Assembly (NCBI GenBank): GCA_947370975.1
Contig: CANBNG010000019.1
Span: 21,373-85,372 of the forward strand
Length of the DNA stretch: 64,000 nucleotides
Reading direction: 5' to 3'
Source of the DNA: Beijerinckiaceae bacterium
GTDB taxonomy: Bacteria > Pseudomonadota > Alphaproteobacteria > Rhizobiales > Beijerinckiaceae
Shown: positions 8,377 to 15,258 of the stretch, piece after piece
Position numbering within the stretch: the stretch's first letter is position 1
Layout of the letters: each line of letters begins with the position of its first letter
Notes under the pieces: model-generated
Seen by the model: the letters and a program-made list of their open reading frames with translations, nothing else
Databases searched by the model: none
What the model was told of the DNA's origin: nothing
Translations under genes and position numbers: made by a program

Positions 8377-8556
8377 ATGAACGAGATCGCCTCACCCTGC
8401 ATCAAGATCTGCCTGCTCGACGCAACAGGCCAGACCTGCCTTGGCTGTGGACGCAGCACGGATGAGATTGGCGATTGGTCCTTCATGAGCGAGCCCGAGC
8501 GCCAGACCATCATGGCGCGGCTCGCAACCCGCACCCCGGAGCCGGACCGGGGCTAG
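8377..8556 (+). CDS. DUF1289 family small Cys-rich protein
   Basis: 59 aa. The peptide begins MNEIASPCIKICLLDATGQT and continues CLGCGRSTDEIGDWSFM. The four cysteines (C8, C12, C21, C24) and the pattern SPCIKIC...CxGCGRTxDEI are diagnostic of DUF1289, a family of unknown function likely to bind a metal. GAGAGGGCAG lies just upstream of the ATG. It follows cobS closely and its last four bases overlap the 3' end of the opposing TauE/SafE gene, so the two genes are tail-to-tail. Confidence 0.88.
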   Translation: MNEIASPCIKICLLDATGQTCLGCGRSTDEIGDWSFMSEPERQTIMARLATRTPEPDRG

Positions 8557-9380
8557 AAGCCCAAAATGCTCGCCAGAAAGCGCAGCGAGACCAGCAGCAG
8601 GAAAATGCCGAAGGCCAGCTCCAGCTTGCGCTTGGTAAGGGCATGGGCGATGCGCACGCCAAGCGGCGCGGTCAGCACGCTCACCGGCGCAAAGGCCGCC
8701 AACCCCAGAAGCGAGACAAAGCCCAGCGAGAGCGGCGGCAGATCGGGCTTGTCCAATCCCGCCAGCACATAGCCGATGGCGCCGGGAATGGAGATCAGCA
8801 CACCCACGCCCGATGAGGTCGCGACCGCCTGATGGATGGTGCGGCCATAGAAGGTCATGAACATGGTGGCGAGCTGCCCGCCGCCAATGCCCATCAGGGC
8901 CGAGAGCGTGCCATTGAGCAGGCCAAAGACCCGCAGGCCCGGCCCCTTGGGCACATCATCGCCAAGCTTCCATTTGAAATTGCCAATGAGGCGCGTCGCG
9001 CTGAGGCCCGCGACCACGACAAAGACAATCTTGAACACCGAGGGCGGCGCAAAGCGGGCGAGTGCGCTGCCCGCAAGCACGCCGATCAAGGTCGGCAGGG
9101 CCCAGGCGCGCAATATCTCCATGTCGACTGCGCCTCGCGCATGATGGGCGCGGAAGGAGCGCAGCGAGGTGGGAATGATGATGGCGAGCGAGGTTCCCAC
9201 ACAGAGCGGCATGCGGGTTTCTTCCGGCACGCCGAGAATGCGGAACAATTCATAGAGCACCGGCACGATCAACGCGCCACCGCCCACCCCGAAAAGACCC
9301 GCCAGAACGCCCGTGAGCGCACCCGCAGCCGCAAGAGCCGCCGCGAGGAAGGCGAGTTCGGTGAGGGAATGTCCGATCAT
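8553..9380 (-). CDS. TauE/SafE family membrane permease (putative sulfite/organosulfonate or anion exporter)
   Basis: 275 aa with about eight hydrophobic segments. The family repeat is visible in both halves: GVLAGLFGVGGGALIVPVL near residue 25 and GTLSALMGIGGGQLATMFM near residue 160. Each Gly-rich GxGGG turn is typical of TauE/SafE (DUF81) transporters. The substrate cannot be predicted from sequence; relatives export sulfite, sulfoacetate or other small anions. No sulfur-metabolism genes lie nearby. It overlaps the DUF1289 gene tail-to-tail by four bases and is separated from the upstream Cys-rich protein gene by a hairpin. Confidence 0.85.
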   Translation of the reverse strand: MIGHSLTELAFLAAALAAAGALTGVLAGLFGVGGGALIVPVLYELFRILGVPEETRMPLCVGTSLAIIIPTSLRSFRAHHARGAVDMEILRAWALPTLIGVLAGSALARFAPPSVFKIVFVVVAGLSATRLIGNFKWKLGDDVPKGPGLRVFGLLNGTLSALMGIGGGQLATMFMTFYGRTIHQAVATSSGVGVLISIPGAIGYVLAGLDKPDLPPLSLGFVSLLGLAAFAPVSVLTAPLGVRIAHALTKRKLELAFGIFLLLVSLRFLASILGF

Positions 9381-9397
9381 CGGGGCTCTCGATGTGC

Positions 9398-9418
9398 AAA
9401 GCGAAGGAGCTTCGCTTT
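9398..9418 (-). terminator. Inverted repeat, possible weak terminator of the dusA-downstream transcript
   Basis: AAAGCGAAG (9398-9406), GAG, CTTCGCTTT (9410-9418): a perfect 9-bp stem with a 3-base loop. On the minus strand it lies 36 bases after the stop of the Cys-rich gene and its 3' arm ends in TTT, which suits a weak intrinsic terminator. It sits just upstream of the TauE/SafE gene, so an operator role is also possible. Confidence 0.45.
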
Positions 9419-9453
9419 TGGGCCATCTGGCCCCTCATCGCAACCCGGCTGAT

Positions 9454-9840
9454 TTAATGCAGTGGGCGAGCGCCCATCTGCGGGCCCCAGGACGGGGCAG
9501 CCATATCGAGCTCGACACCTTCCGTGCAGATGGCCGCGCAAGCCGCCAGCGTCTCGCCGCAGGCCGCAAGCGGGGCCTCGTCGACATGGCGAGCACAGGC
9601 GAGCGCGGCGCGCTCGGTGATTTCCACGCAGACCCGCAGCACCATGTCGCGCAGGTCAGGCAGGCGAGCCAGGCAATCGGCGCTAAGCGAGGTCACGCGC
9701 GCGGCCTCGCTCAAGCAGCCAGCCAGATCGCCATCGCCTGCCAGAGCCTCGCTGCCCCGCATGAAAGCCAGAGCCTCGCCGCAGGCCCGTGCCGCATCCA
9801 GGCAGGACTCGATTCTCGTGTCGACGCTGGGATCTGTCAT
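9454..9840 (-). CDS. Small Cys-containing helical protein, DUF326-like (putative copper-binding four-helix bundle)
   Basis: 128 aa, largely helical, Ala/Leu rich and without a signal peptide. Cysteines are spaced along predicted helices: CLDAARAC near residue 13, single Cys near 42 and 55, then CVEIT...CARH and CGETLAACAAIC in the C-terminal half. The layout recalls DUF326/Csp-type four-helix bundles that store Cu(I), but it has fewer cysteines than typical members. The C-terminus ends with Pro, Arg and His. It lies 34 bases downstream of dusA on the same strand and is probably co-transcribed. Metal binding is inference from Cys pattern only. Confidence 0.5.
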   Translation of the reverse strand: MTDPSVDTRIESCLDAARACGEALAFMRGSEALAGDGDLAGCLSEAARVTSLSADCLARLPDLRDMVLRVCVEITERAALACARHVDEAPLAACGETLAACAAICTEGVELDMAAPSWGPQMGARPLH

Positions 9841-9874
9841 TCTGCGCTCGCAATGGAAAATTCAGGTGAAACTC

Positions 9875-10870
9875 TCAAGGCGCAAACGCCAGGGACACCT
9901 TAGGGTTGCAGACATGATCGAGCGCTTGCCGGATCACATCGATCCCCGCGCCCGCCACCGGCGCGCCGGTCGCCAACGTGCGCCGCCAGGCGCGCGCGCC
10001 CGGCAGACCCGTGAAAAGGCCGAGCATATGGCGCGTCATGTCATGAAGCCGCACGCCCTCTGCAAGGCGGGCCTCGACGTAGGGGATGTAAGCCTCGACT
10101 GCGGCAAAAGCATCGGCCACCGGCGCAGGCTCGCCAAACAGCAGCGGATCGACACCGAGCAGAATATCGGGGTTCTGGTAGGCCGCGCGGCCAAACATCA
10201 CGCCATCGAGCCCCTCGAGCTGGGGCATGGCGGCTTCAATCGTCTGCAAGCCGCCGTTCAGCGCAATCGGGAGCGCGGGATAATCGCGCTTCAACGCATG
10301 CACGATGTCGTAATCAAGCGGAGGAATATCGCGGTTTTCCTTGGGCGAGAGCCCCTGCAGCCAGGCCTTGCGCGCATGCACGACAAGCCCGTCGACACCG
10401 GCATCCACCACGCTTTGGGTGAGCGCCCACAAAGCCTCGCGCGGCTCCTGATCGTCGACGCCGATCCGGCATTTCACCGTGACAGGAATTTTGACCGCCG
10501 CCTTCATCGCCGCAACACAATCGCCCACAAGCACGGGCGCGCGCATCAGGCAGGCGCCAAAAGCGCCGTTCTGGACGCGGTCGGACGGACAGCCGCAATT
10601 GAGATTGATCTCGTCATAGCCAAACGCCTCGCAAATGCGGGCGCTCTGGGCGAGCGCTGCGGGATCGGACCCGCCAAGCTGCACGGCAACGGGATGCTCG
10701 ACAGCATCAAAGCCCAGCAATCGCTGCCGGTCGCCATGGATAATGGCGCCCGTCGTGACCATTTCCGTATAGAGCAAGGCCCGGCGCGACATGGTGCGAT
10801 GGAAGACACGGCAATGCGTATCAGACCAGTCCATCATCGGGGCAACGGAAAATCTTGGGCTGTGCGTCAA
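9875..10870 (-). CDS. dusA: tRNA-dihydrouridine(20/20a) synthase DusA
   Basis: 331 aa. A flavin enzyme that reduces U20/U20a in the tRNA D-loop. It opens with RFSVAPMMDWSDTHCR (FMN-binding start of DusA). The catalytic Cys94 is in NLNCGCPSDRV, and KCRIGVDD near 150 plus LNGGLQT near 230 are DusA-specific. The start appears to be TTG 10870: the next upstream in-frame codons reach a stop within 30 bases, and GGAG lies nine bases upstream. The small Cys-rich gene follows 34 bases downstream. Confidence 0.95.
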   Translation of the reverse strand: MTHSPRFSVAPMMDWSDTHCRVFHRTMSRRALLYTEMVTTGAIIHGDRQRLLGFDAVEHPVAVQLGGSDPAALAQSARICEAFGYDEINLNCGCPSDRVQNGAFGACLMRAPVLVGDCVAAMKAAVKIPVTVKCRIGVDDQEPREALWALTQSVVDAGVDGLVVHARKAWLQGLSPKENRDIPPLDYDIVHALKRDYPALPIALNGGLQTIEAAMPQLEGLDGVMFGRAAYQNPDILLGVDPLLFGEPAPVADAFAAVEAYIPYVEARLAEGVRLHDMTRHMLGLFTGLPGARAWRRTLATGAPVAGAGIDVIRQALDHVCNPKVSLAFAP

Positions 10871-11072
10871 GTCTCGGGGCTCCGCGCCACGCAGTCAATC
10901 GCGCGGCCTTGCCGGCATATAGAACGACGCGACCCAAGGTGCAAAGCCCAAGCGCAGCCGTTCATGCCGCAGCCCGGCTAAAAACAGGCCTTTTGTGTTC
11001 AGAGTGTGAACGTCTGCTAAAGTGCATGGACGCAATTTGCATTACGCAGGCCACGCCTCGGACGCACTCAGC
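10871..11072. other. Intergenic region upstream of dusA
   Basis: A 202-base gap between the dusA start and the 3' end of the alpha-glucosidase gene. It should carry the dusA promoter. I see no gene, no strong hairpin with a U-tract, and no recognisable operator. Confidence 0.3.
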
Positions 11073-12665
11073 TCACCGATGGCAGCGGATCACGATTCCC
11101 TCATCCGCGCGCAGCCTGATTTCGGCGGCGGCTTCCTGATCGGCGCCACCGTTGCGCGTCGAGAGTACGATTTCGCCGGTGATGTTTTCAGGCATGTACC
11201 AATGCTGTTCGTGCGAGCCGAGATTGAGCACGATGATGAAGCGATCCATGGCGCCGCGACGTTCATAGGCCAGCACATCGCCGCGCGTGCACAAAAGCGC
11301 GAAACCGCCGACGGACAAGGCGCGACTTGAACGGCGCAGCGCCAGCAGCGCACGCGTGAGGTTGAGGATCGAGCCCGGATCCTCGCGCTCCATGACGACA
11401 TTGCGCAGGCCATGATCATGCGAAATCGGCAACCATGGCTTGCCTGTCGTAAAGCCTGCGCCCGCGCTCGCATCCCACTGCATCGGCGTGCGCTGCGGAT
11501 CGCGCCCGATCCCAAGGCCCGGCTCGTTCTTCTCCCACGGATCCTGCACGGAATGGGCCGGTATATCGACTTTGCCGAGGCCAATCTCATCGCCGTAATA
11601 GAGCGTCGGCGTGCCGCGCAATGTCAGCAGCAACATGGCTGCAACCCGCGCCTGCTCCTCGCCAAGACGCGCGGCAACACGGGGTTGATCGTGATTTCCA
11701 AGCACCCAATTGGGCCAGCCGCCATCGGGAATGGCCGCCTCATATTCCAGGATCAATTCCGCGATCTTGCCCGCATGCCAGGCAGATTGCAGCAATTGGA
11801 AATTGAACGGCAGATGCGCGCCCGAAAGATCCTGCCCGTAATAGGCCATGAGGCGATCGATCGGCAGATAGACTTCGCCGATGAGCACGCGGTGTTGATA
11901 GGAATCGAGCACGCTGCGCATGCCGGCAATGATTGAATGCACATCGGGCTGATCGGTGGAATGAACCTGCAACAGGCTTTCGATTTCAGGACGCCCTTCG
12001 ACATAAGCGGGATTTGGCGGATTATCCTGAAAATAGGGGTCTTTCATCAAGTGCCAGATGACATCGACACGGAACCCGTCGACACCAAGATCGAGCCAGA
12101 AGCGCAGCACATCGTGCATGGCCTCGCGCACCTGCGGATTACGCCAGTTGAGATCGGGCTGCTGACTGAGAAAGGCGTGATAATAATATTGGGCCGTCGA
12201 GTCATCATAGGTCCAGGCGGGGCCGCCGAAATTGCTCACCCAATTGTTGGGCAGGCCACCACCGGGTGCGGGATCGCGCCAGATATACCAATCGCGTTTG
12301 GGATTGGCGCGCGAGGCGCGGCTTTCGCGAAACCACGAATGCTGGTCCGACGAATGGTTGGGCACGAAATCCATGATGAGTTTCATGCCGCGCGCATGAA
12401 TATCCCCAATCAGCGCGCGGAATTCATCGAGCGTGCCAAACATCGGCTCTATGCCGCAATAATCGGACACATCATAGCCAAAATCGGCCATCGGCGAGGG
12501 ATAGATCGGCGAGATCCAGATCGCATCCACGCCAAGCCAGACCAGATAATCGAGCCGGCTTTTTATGCCGGCAAGATCACCGATGCCATCCCCGTCCGAG
12601 TCCTGGAACGACCGCGGATAGATTTGGTAGACAATGCCGCGCTTCCACCAGATGGCATCTTGCAT
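11073..12665 (-). CDS. GH13 alpha-glucosidase (oligo-1,6-glucosidase / alpha-glucosidase type)
   Basis: 530 aa from ATG 12665, preceded by GGAGAG at good spacing; an upstream in-frame start at 12704 is less likely. Hydrolyses terminal alpha-glucosidic bonds, probably in the cytoplasm since there is no signal peptide. The (beta/alpha)8 barrel starts at WWKRGIVYQIYPRSF. Catalytic residues are visible: nucleophile Asp201 (GFRVDVIWHL), acid/base Glu264 (IGEVYLP) and Asp326 (GNHDQPR). DSDGDGIGDLAGI near 18-30 is the usual Ca-binding-like loop. A C-terminal beta domain ends near residue 530. No sugar transporter or regulator is adjacent, but trehalose genes occur about 15 kb away. Exact substrate is not predictable. 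Confidence 0.92.
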   Translation of the reverse strand: MQDAIWWKRGIVYQIYPRSFQDSDGDGIGDLAGIKSRLDYLVWLGVDAIWISPIYPSPMADFGYDVSDYCGIEPMFGTLDEFRALIGDIHARGMKLIMDFVPNHSSDQHSWFRESRASRANPKRDWYIWRDPAPGGGLPNNWVSNFGGPAWTYDDSTAQYYYHAFLSQQPDLNWRNPQVREAMHDVLRFWLDLGVDGFRVDVIWHLMKDPYFQDNPPNPAYVEGRPEIESLLQVHSTDQPDVHSIIAGMRSVLDSYQHRVLIGEVYLPIDRLMAYYGQDLSGAHLPFNFQLLQSAWHAGKIAELILEYEAAIPDGGWPNWVLGNHDQPRVAARLGEEQARVAAMLLLTLRGTPTLYYGDEIGLGKVDIPAHSVQDPWEKNEPGLGIGRDPQRTPMQWDASAGAGFTTGKPWLPISHDHGLRNVVMEREDPGSILNLTRALLALRRSSRALSVGGFALLCTRGDVLAYERRGAMDRFIIVLNLGSHEQHWYMPENITGEIVLSTRNGGADQEAAAEIRLRADEGIVIRCHR

Positions 12666-12755
12666 GAGCCGCTCTCCGCGCGATGAGTTCCGCCAGCAAC
12701 GCATGGTGCAGGGCCGGGTTGCGCAGAAGCCGAACTCATTCAGGCAGAGCTGCCC

Positions 12756-13025
12756 TCAATGGTCGTGATCGTCTTCATCGGGCACGGGGCCCATGGCAGC
12801 GCGCATATAGGTCGGCAGATCGTTCTTGATCTGATCGAGTTCGGCCGAGCCTTCGGCATGGCCATGACCGAGCGCCGCATTGGTTTCGGCCAACACCTGA
12901 TCCACGGTTGCCTTTGTGAGAAGGCCGCGCAGCATGAGTGTGGTGAGCACGGTCTTGATCGTGCCGCTCAGAGCATCGACGCGCGCCTCGAGCGCTGCAA
13001 TCCGTGCTGTCTGGTCCTGCGCCAT
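12756..13025 (-). CDS. Small hypothetical protein with coiled-coil start and acidic His-rich tail
   Basis: 89 aa from ATG 13025, preceded by GGGAG; a GTG at 13049 is in frame but less supported. Residues about 3-35 look like a coiled coil (IAALEARVDALSGTIKTVLT), followed by a short helical segment and a C-terminal tail with several Asp, Glu and His (DEDDHDH). I do not recognise the family. It is divergent from the universal stress protein gene with 127 bases between starts, so the two may share regulation. The acidic His tail could bind a metal, but this is speculation. Confidence 0.6.
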   Translation of the reverse strand: MAQDQTARIAALEARVDALSGTIKTVLTTLMLRGLLTKATVDQVLAETNAALGHGHAEGSAELDQIKNDLPTYMRAAMGPVPDEDDHDH

Positions 13026-13152
13026 TTTCGCTTCTCCCTGATAATTCACAGGCCTCGCGCGTTATCGGTTTGTGCGAGGTCAAGGCCGGATGCCCAGTGC
13101 TGACATAAAACGAGAGCCTCGCGAAGTCACGCTTCGTCCGCTGGAGGACATT

Positions 13153-13977
13153 ATGGCAATCAGGGACATACTCTTGCTGCTCGAAACGGACGGGCAGACC
13201 CAAGTGGCAGCCCCCTATGCGGCGGCCCTTGCCGATCAGCTTGGCGCGCATCTGACTGCGACCGGCATTGCATTTGAAATTCTCGTGCCGTCGGGTTTTG
13301 CGGGCGATTATCCTTACGAGGTTCTCGCCGCAGTGACCGAGCAATCGCGCCTGCGTGCCGAGCAGGCCTATGATCGCCTGCGCGCGGCCGCGCCAGAATC
13401 GCTGCGCAGTGAACTCGTGCAGATCGATGCCTTGCCCGGCCAGGCGCGTGATGATTTCGCTCGGCTTGCCCGCCATTTCGATCTCACCATTATCGGACAG
13501 GGGCGCGAGCCCAACAGCGATGACGAGTTGATGGCCGAGGCTGCGCTGTTTGACAGCGGTCGCCCGGTTTTGTTCATCCCGCGCATTCACACCAAGGCCC
13601 CGCGCTTTGAACGTGCGCTTGTGGCCTGGGATGGCAGCCGCGCCGCCGCGCGCGCATTGGCTGACGCCATGCCCCTGCTGGTCAAGGCGAGCACGATCGA
13701 TGTGGTGACGATTGCAGGTCCGCGCACCTCCTACAAGGAATTGCCGGGCTTCAACATCACCCGCCATCTCTCGCGCCACGGGCTTAATGCAGAACTCAAG
13801 CGCCTGCCGATTTCAGGCGACATCGGCGAGACGATCTTGTCCTTTGCGGCAGATGCAGGCTCGGATTTCATGGTGATGGGTGGCTACGGCCATTCGCGCC
13901 TGCGCGAATTCGTGCTGGGAGGCACCACGCGCACGATCCTGTCCTCGATGACATTGCCCGTGCTGCTGTCGCATTAA
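13153..13977 (+). CDS. Universal stress protein, two tandem UspA domains
   Basis: 274 aa from ATG 13153, chosen for the strong GGAGGACATT just upstream. Residues about 1-140 form one UspA-like domain, which lacks a clear ATP loop. Residues about 150-274 form a second domain ending GGYGHSRLREFVLGGTTRTI, which carries the G-x2-G-x9-GS/T nucleotide-binding signature. Such tandem proteins are cytosolic and rise under starvation, oxygen limitation or envelope stress. It abuts the cbb3 accessory genes (stop codons two bases apart with the MFS gene), although on the opposite strand. No FixK box is seen upstream of it. Confidence 0.9.
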   Translation: MAIRDILLLLETDGQTQVAAPYAAALADQLGAHLTATGIAFEILVPSGFAGDYPYEVLAAVTEQSRLRAEQAYDRLRAAAPESLRSELVQIDALPGQARDDFARLARHFDLTIIGQGREPNSDDELMAEAALFDSGRPVLFIPRIHTKAPRFERALVAWDGSRAAARALADAMPLLVKASTIDVVTIAGPRTSYKELPGFNITRHLSRHGLNAELKRLPISGDIGETILSFAADAGSDFMVMGGYGHSRLREFVLGGTTRTILSSMTLPVLLSH

Positions 13978-13978
13978 G

Positions 13979-15112
13979 TCAGAGTGCAAAGCCCGCGGCG
14001 GCCCAGGCGCCGCCGAGGGCGGCTGCGAGCAGGCAGGCATCATGCAACGCAAGAACCCGGCGCGGCGGATTGCCCGCCTGCAGCCAGAGCGTTGAGGCCG
14101 CCGTTGCCAGACACCAGCCAATGGCGAGCAGCACAAGGCCGCCCGCAAAAACCGTCGCCTCTCCCGCAAAGCCCAGCACAAGCCGCGCGCCGATGACGAG
14201 CGCAAGGCCGAGTACCGCCGTGCCCGGCACGCCGATGAGACGCGCGAGCGCAGCAATGCCAAAGCCCGGCGCATACATGGCCACCACATGCCAGGCGAGC
14301 AGGCCCGCGATGCCAGCAGCCGGAATGCCGCAGGACATCATGGCCGAGGGCGCAGCCAGCATCAGCGCGGTCATGCCAAACCAGGCGGCAGCAGCAAGAA
14401 TGGTGGGCGCAAGCGCCTCACGCAGATCGTAGCGCGGCGCATCAACCTGCATGGCGACGAGCTCAGCGCCAGCCTGCGGCGACCACGCCATGGACAGCGC
14501 CAGCACCAGCACCTGCACCAGCGCGGCCGCAATGGCAGCAGGGCCAAGGACGGAGGCAGGCGCCAAAGCAGCGCCCAGCATCAGGATGGCTGGCCCCAGC
14601 AGCCCCGCCAAGGCACCCGAGCCAAACACCGTGCCAAGCAGCATCGCCCGGCCCATGGCGCCGCCCCCCATGGCTGCCTCGTGACGATAGAAAAGCCCGA
14701 AGCCCTGCGCGACCCCCAGCCAGAATGCACCGAGGCAGAAGGGCAGAAAGGCATGCGCCGAAAGCGCCCAGGCGAGCACGAGCCCGCCCGCAATGCCATG
14801 CGAAGCCCCGAGCGCAAAAGACGCGCGCCTGCCAAAGGCATCGAGCAGGAAAGACGCCGGAAAGGTCGCGACAGCCGCCCCGATCAGCATGGCCATATAG
14901 GGCAAGGTTGCCAGCTCCGCGCGCGGCGCGAGCAACAGGCCCGCGAGCGGGAGAATGCCCAGCGTCAAGGTTTGCGAGAGCACGGACAAGGCAAAGCCAC
15001 CGGCAAGCAGCAAGGGGCCGCGCGCCTGCGCGCCTTCAACCGGCACGCCCGGCGGACAAAAGCAGACAAGCCGCCCGGCGCGCGCCACCACATCAGGCAA
15101 CAGCGCCTTCAT
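13979..15112 (-). CDS. ccoA: MFS transporter, probable CcoA-like copper importer for cbb3 oxidase
   Basis: 377 aa, about twelve hydrophobic segments after a hydrophilic N-terminus carrying CFCPPG. It is the last gene of the cbb3 locus and its ATG overlaps the ccoS stop (ATGA). CcoA of Rhodobacter capsulatus, an MFS Cu importer needed for cbb3 assembly, relies on paired MxxxM and HxxxM motifs 28 residues apart. Here Met247-TAL-Met251 and His275-VVA-Met279 show the same spacing. A further HxxxM (HEAAM) occurs in the first half. A motif-A-like loop (FLLDAFGRRASF) supports the MFS call. The family is secure; the copper role rests on motifs plus context. Confidence 0.72.
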   Translation of the reverse strand: MKALLPDVVARAGRLVCFCPPGVPVEGAQARGPLLLAGGFALSVLSQTLTLGILPLAGLLLAPRAELATLPYMAMLIGAAVATFPASFLLDAFGRRASFALGASHGIAGGLVLAWALSAHAFLPFCLGAFWLGVAQGFGLFYRHEAAMGGGAMGRAMLLGTVFGSGALAGLLGPAILMLGAALAPASVLGPAAIAAALVQVLVLALSMAWSPQAGAELVAMQVDAPRYDLREALAPTILAAAAWFGMTALMLAAPSAMMSCGIPAAGIAGLLAWHVVAMYAPGFGIAALARLIGVPGTAVLGLALVIGARLVLGFAGEATVFAGGLVLLAIGWCLATAASTLWLQAGNPPRRVLALHDACLLAAALGGAWAAAGFAL

Positions 15113-15258
15113 TCGGGCAGATCCTCATCCGACAAGATGCGCCAGGCCGTGCCTTCGACATCATCATATTGGCCGCTTTTCAGCGACCAGAGAAAAGCAA
15201 ACAGCGCGCCGATGCCAAGCGCCAGCGCAATGGGCACGAGATAGATAAGCACATTCAT
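15109..15258 (-). CDS. ccoS: cbb3-type cytochrome oxidase assembly protein CcoS
   Basis: 49 aa, beginning MNVLIYLVPIALALGIGALF and ending in an acidic tail (LSDEDLPE). One transmembrane helix is followed by the family signature FLWSLKSGQYDDVEG. CcoS is needed for cofactor insertion (heme and copper) into CcoN. It overlaps the ccoI stop upstream and the MFS gene start downstream by four bases each (ATGA), implying translational coupling through ccoI-ccoS-ccoA. Confidence 0.93.
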   Translation of the reverse strand: MNVLIYLVPIALALGIGALFAFLWSLKSGQYDDVEGTAWRILSDEDLPE

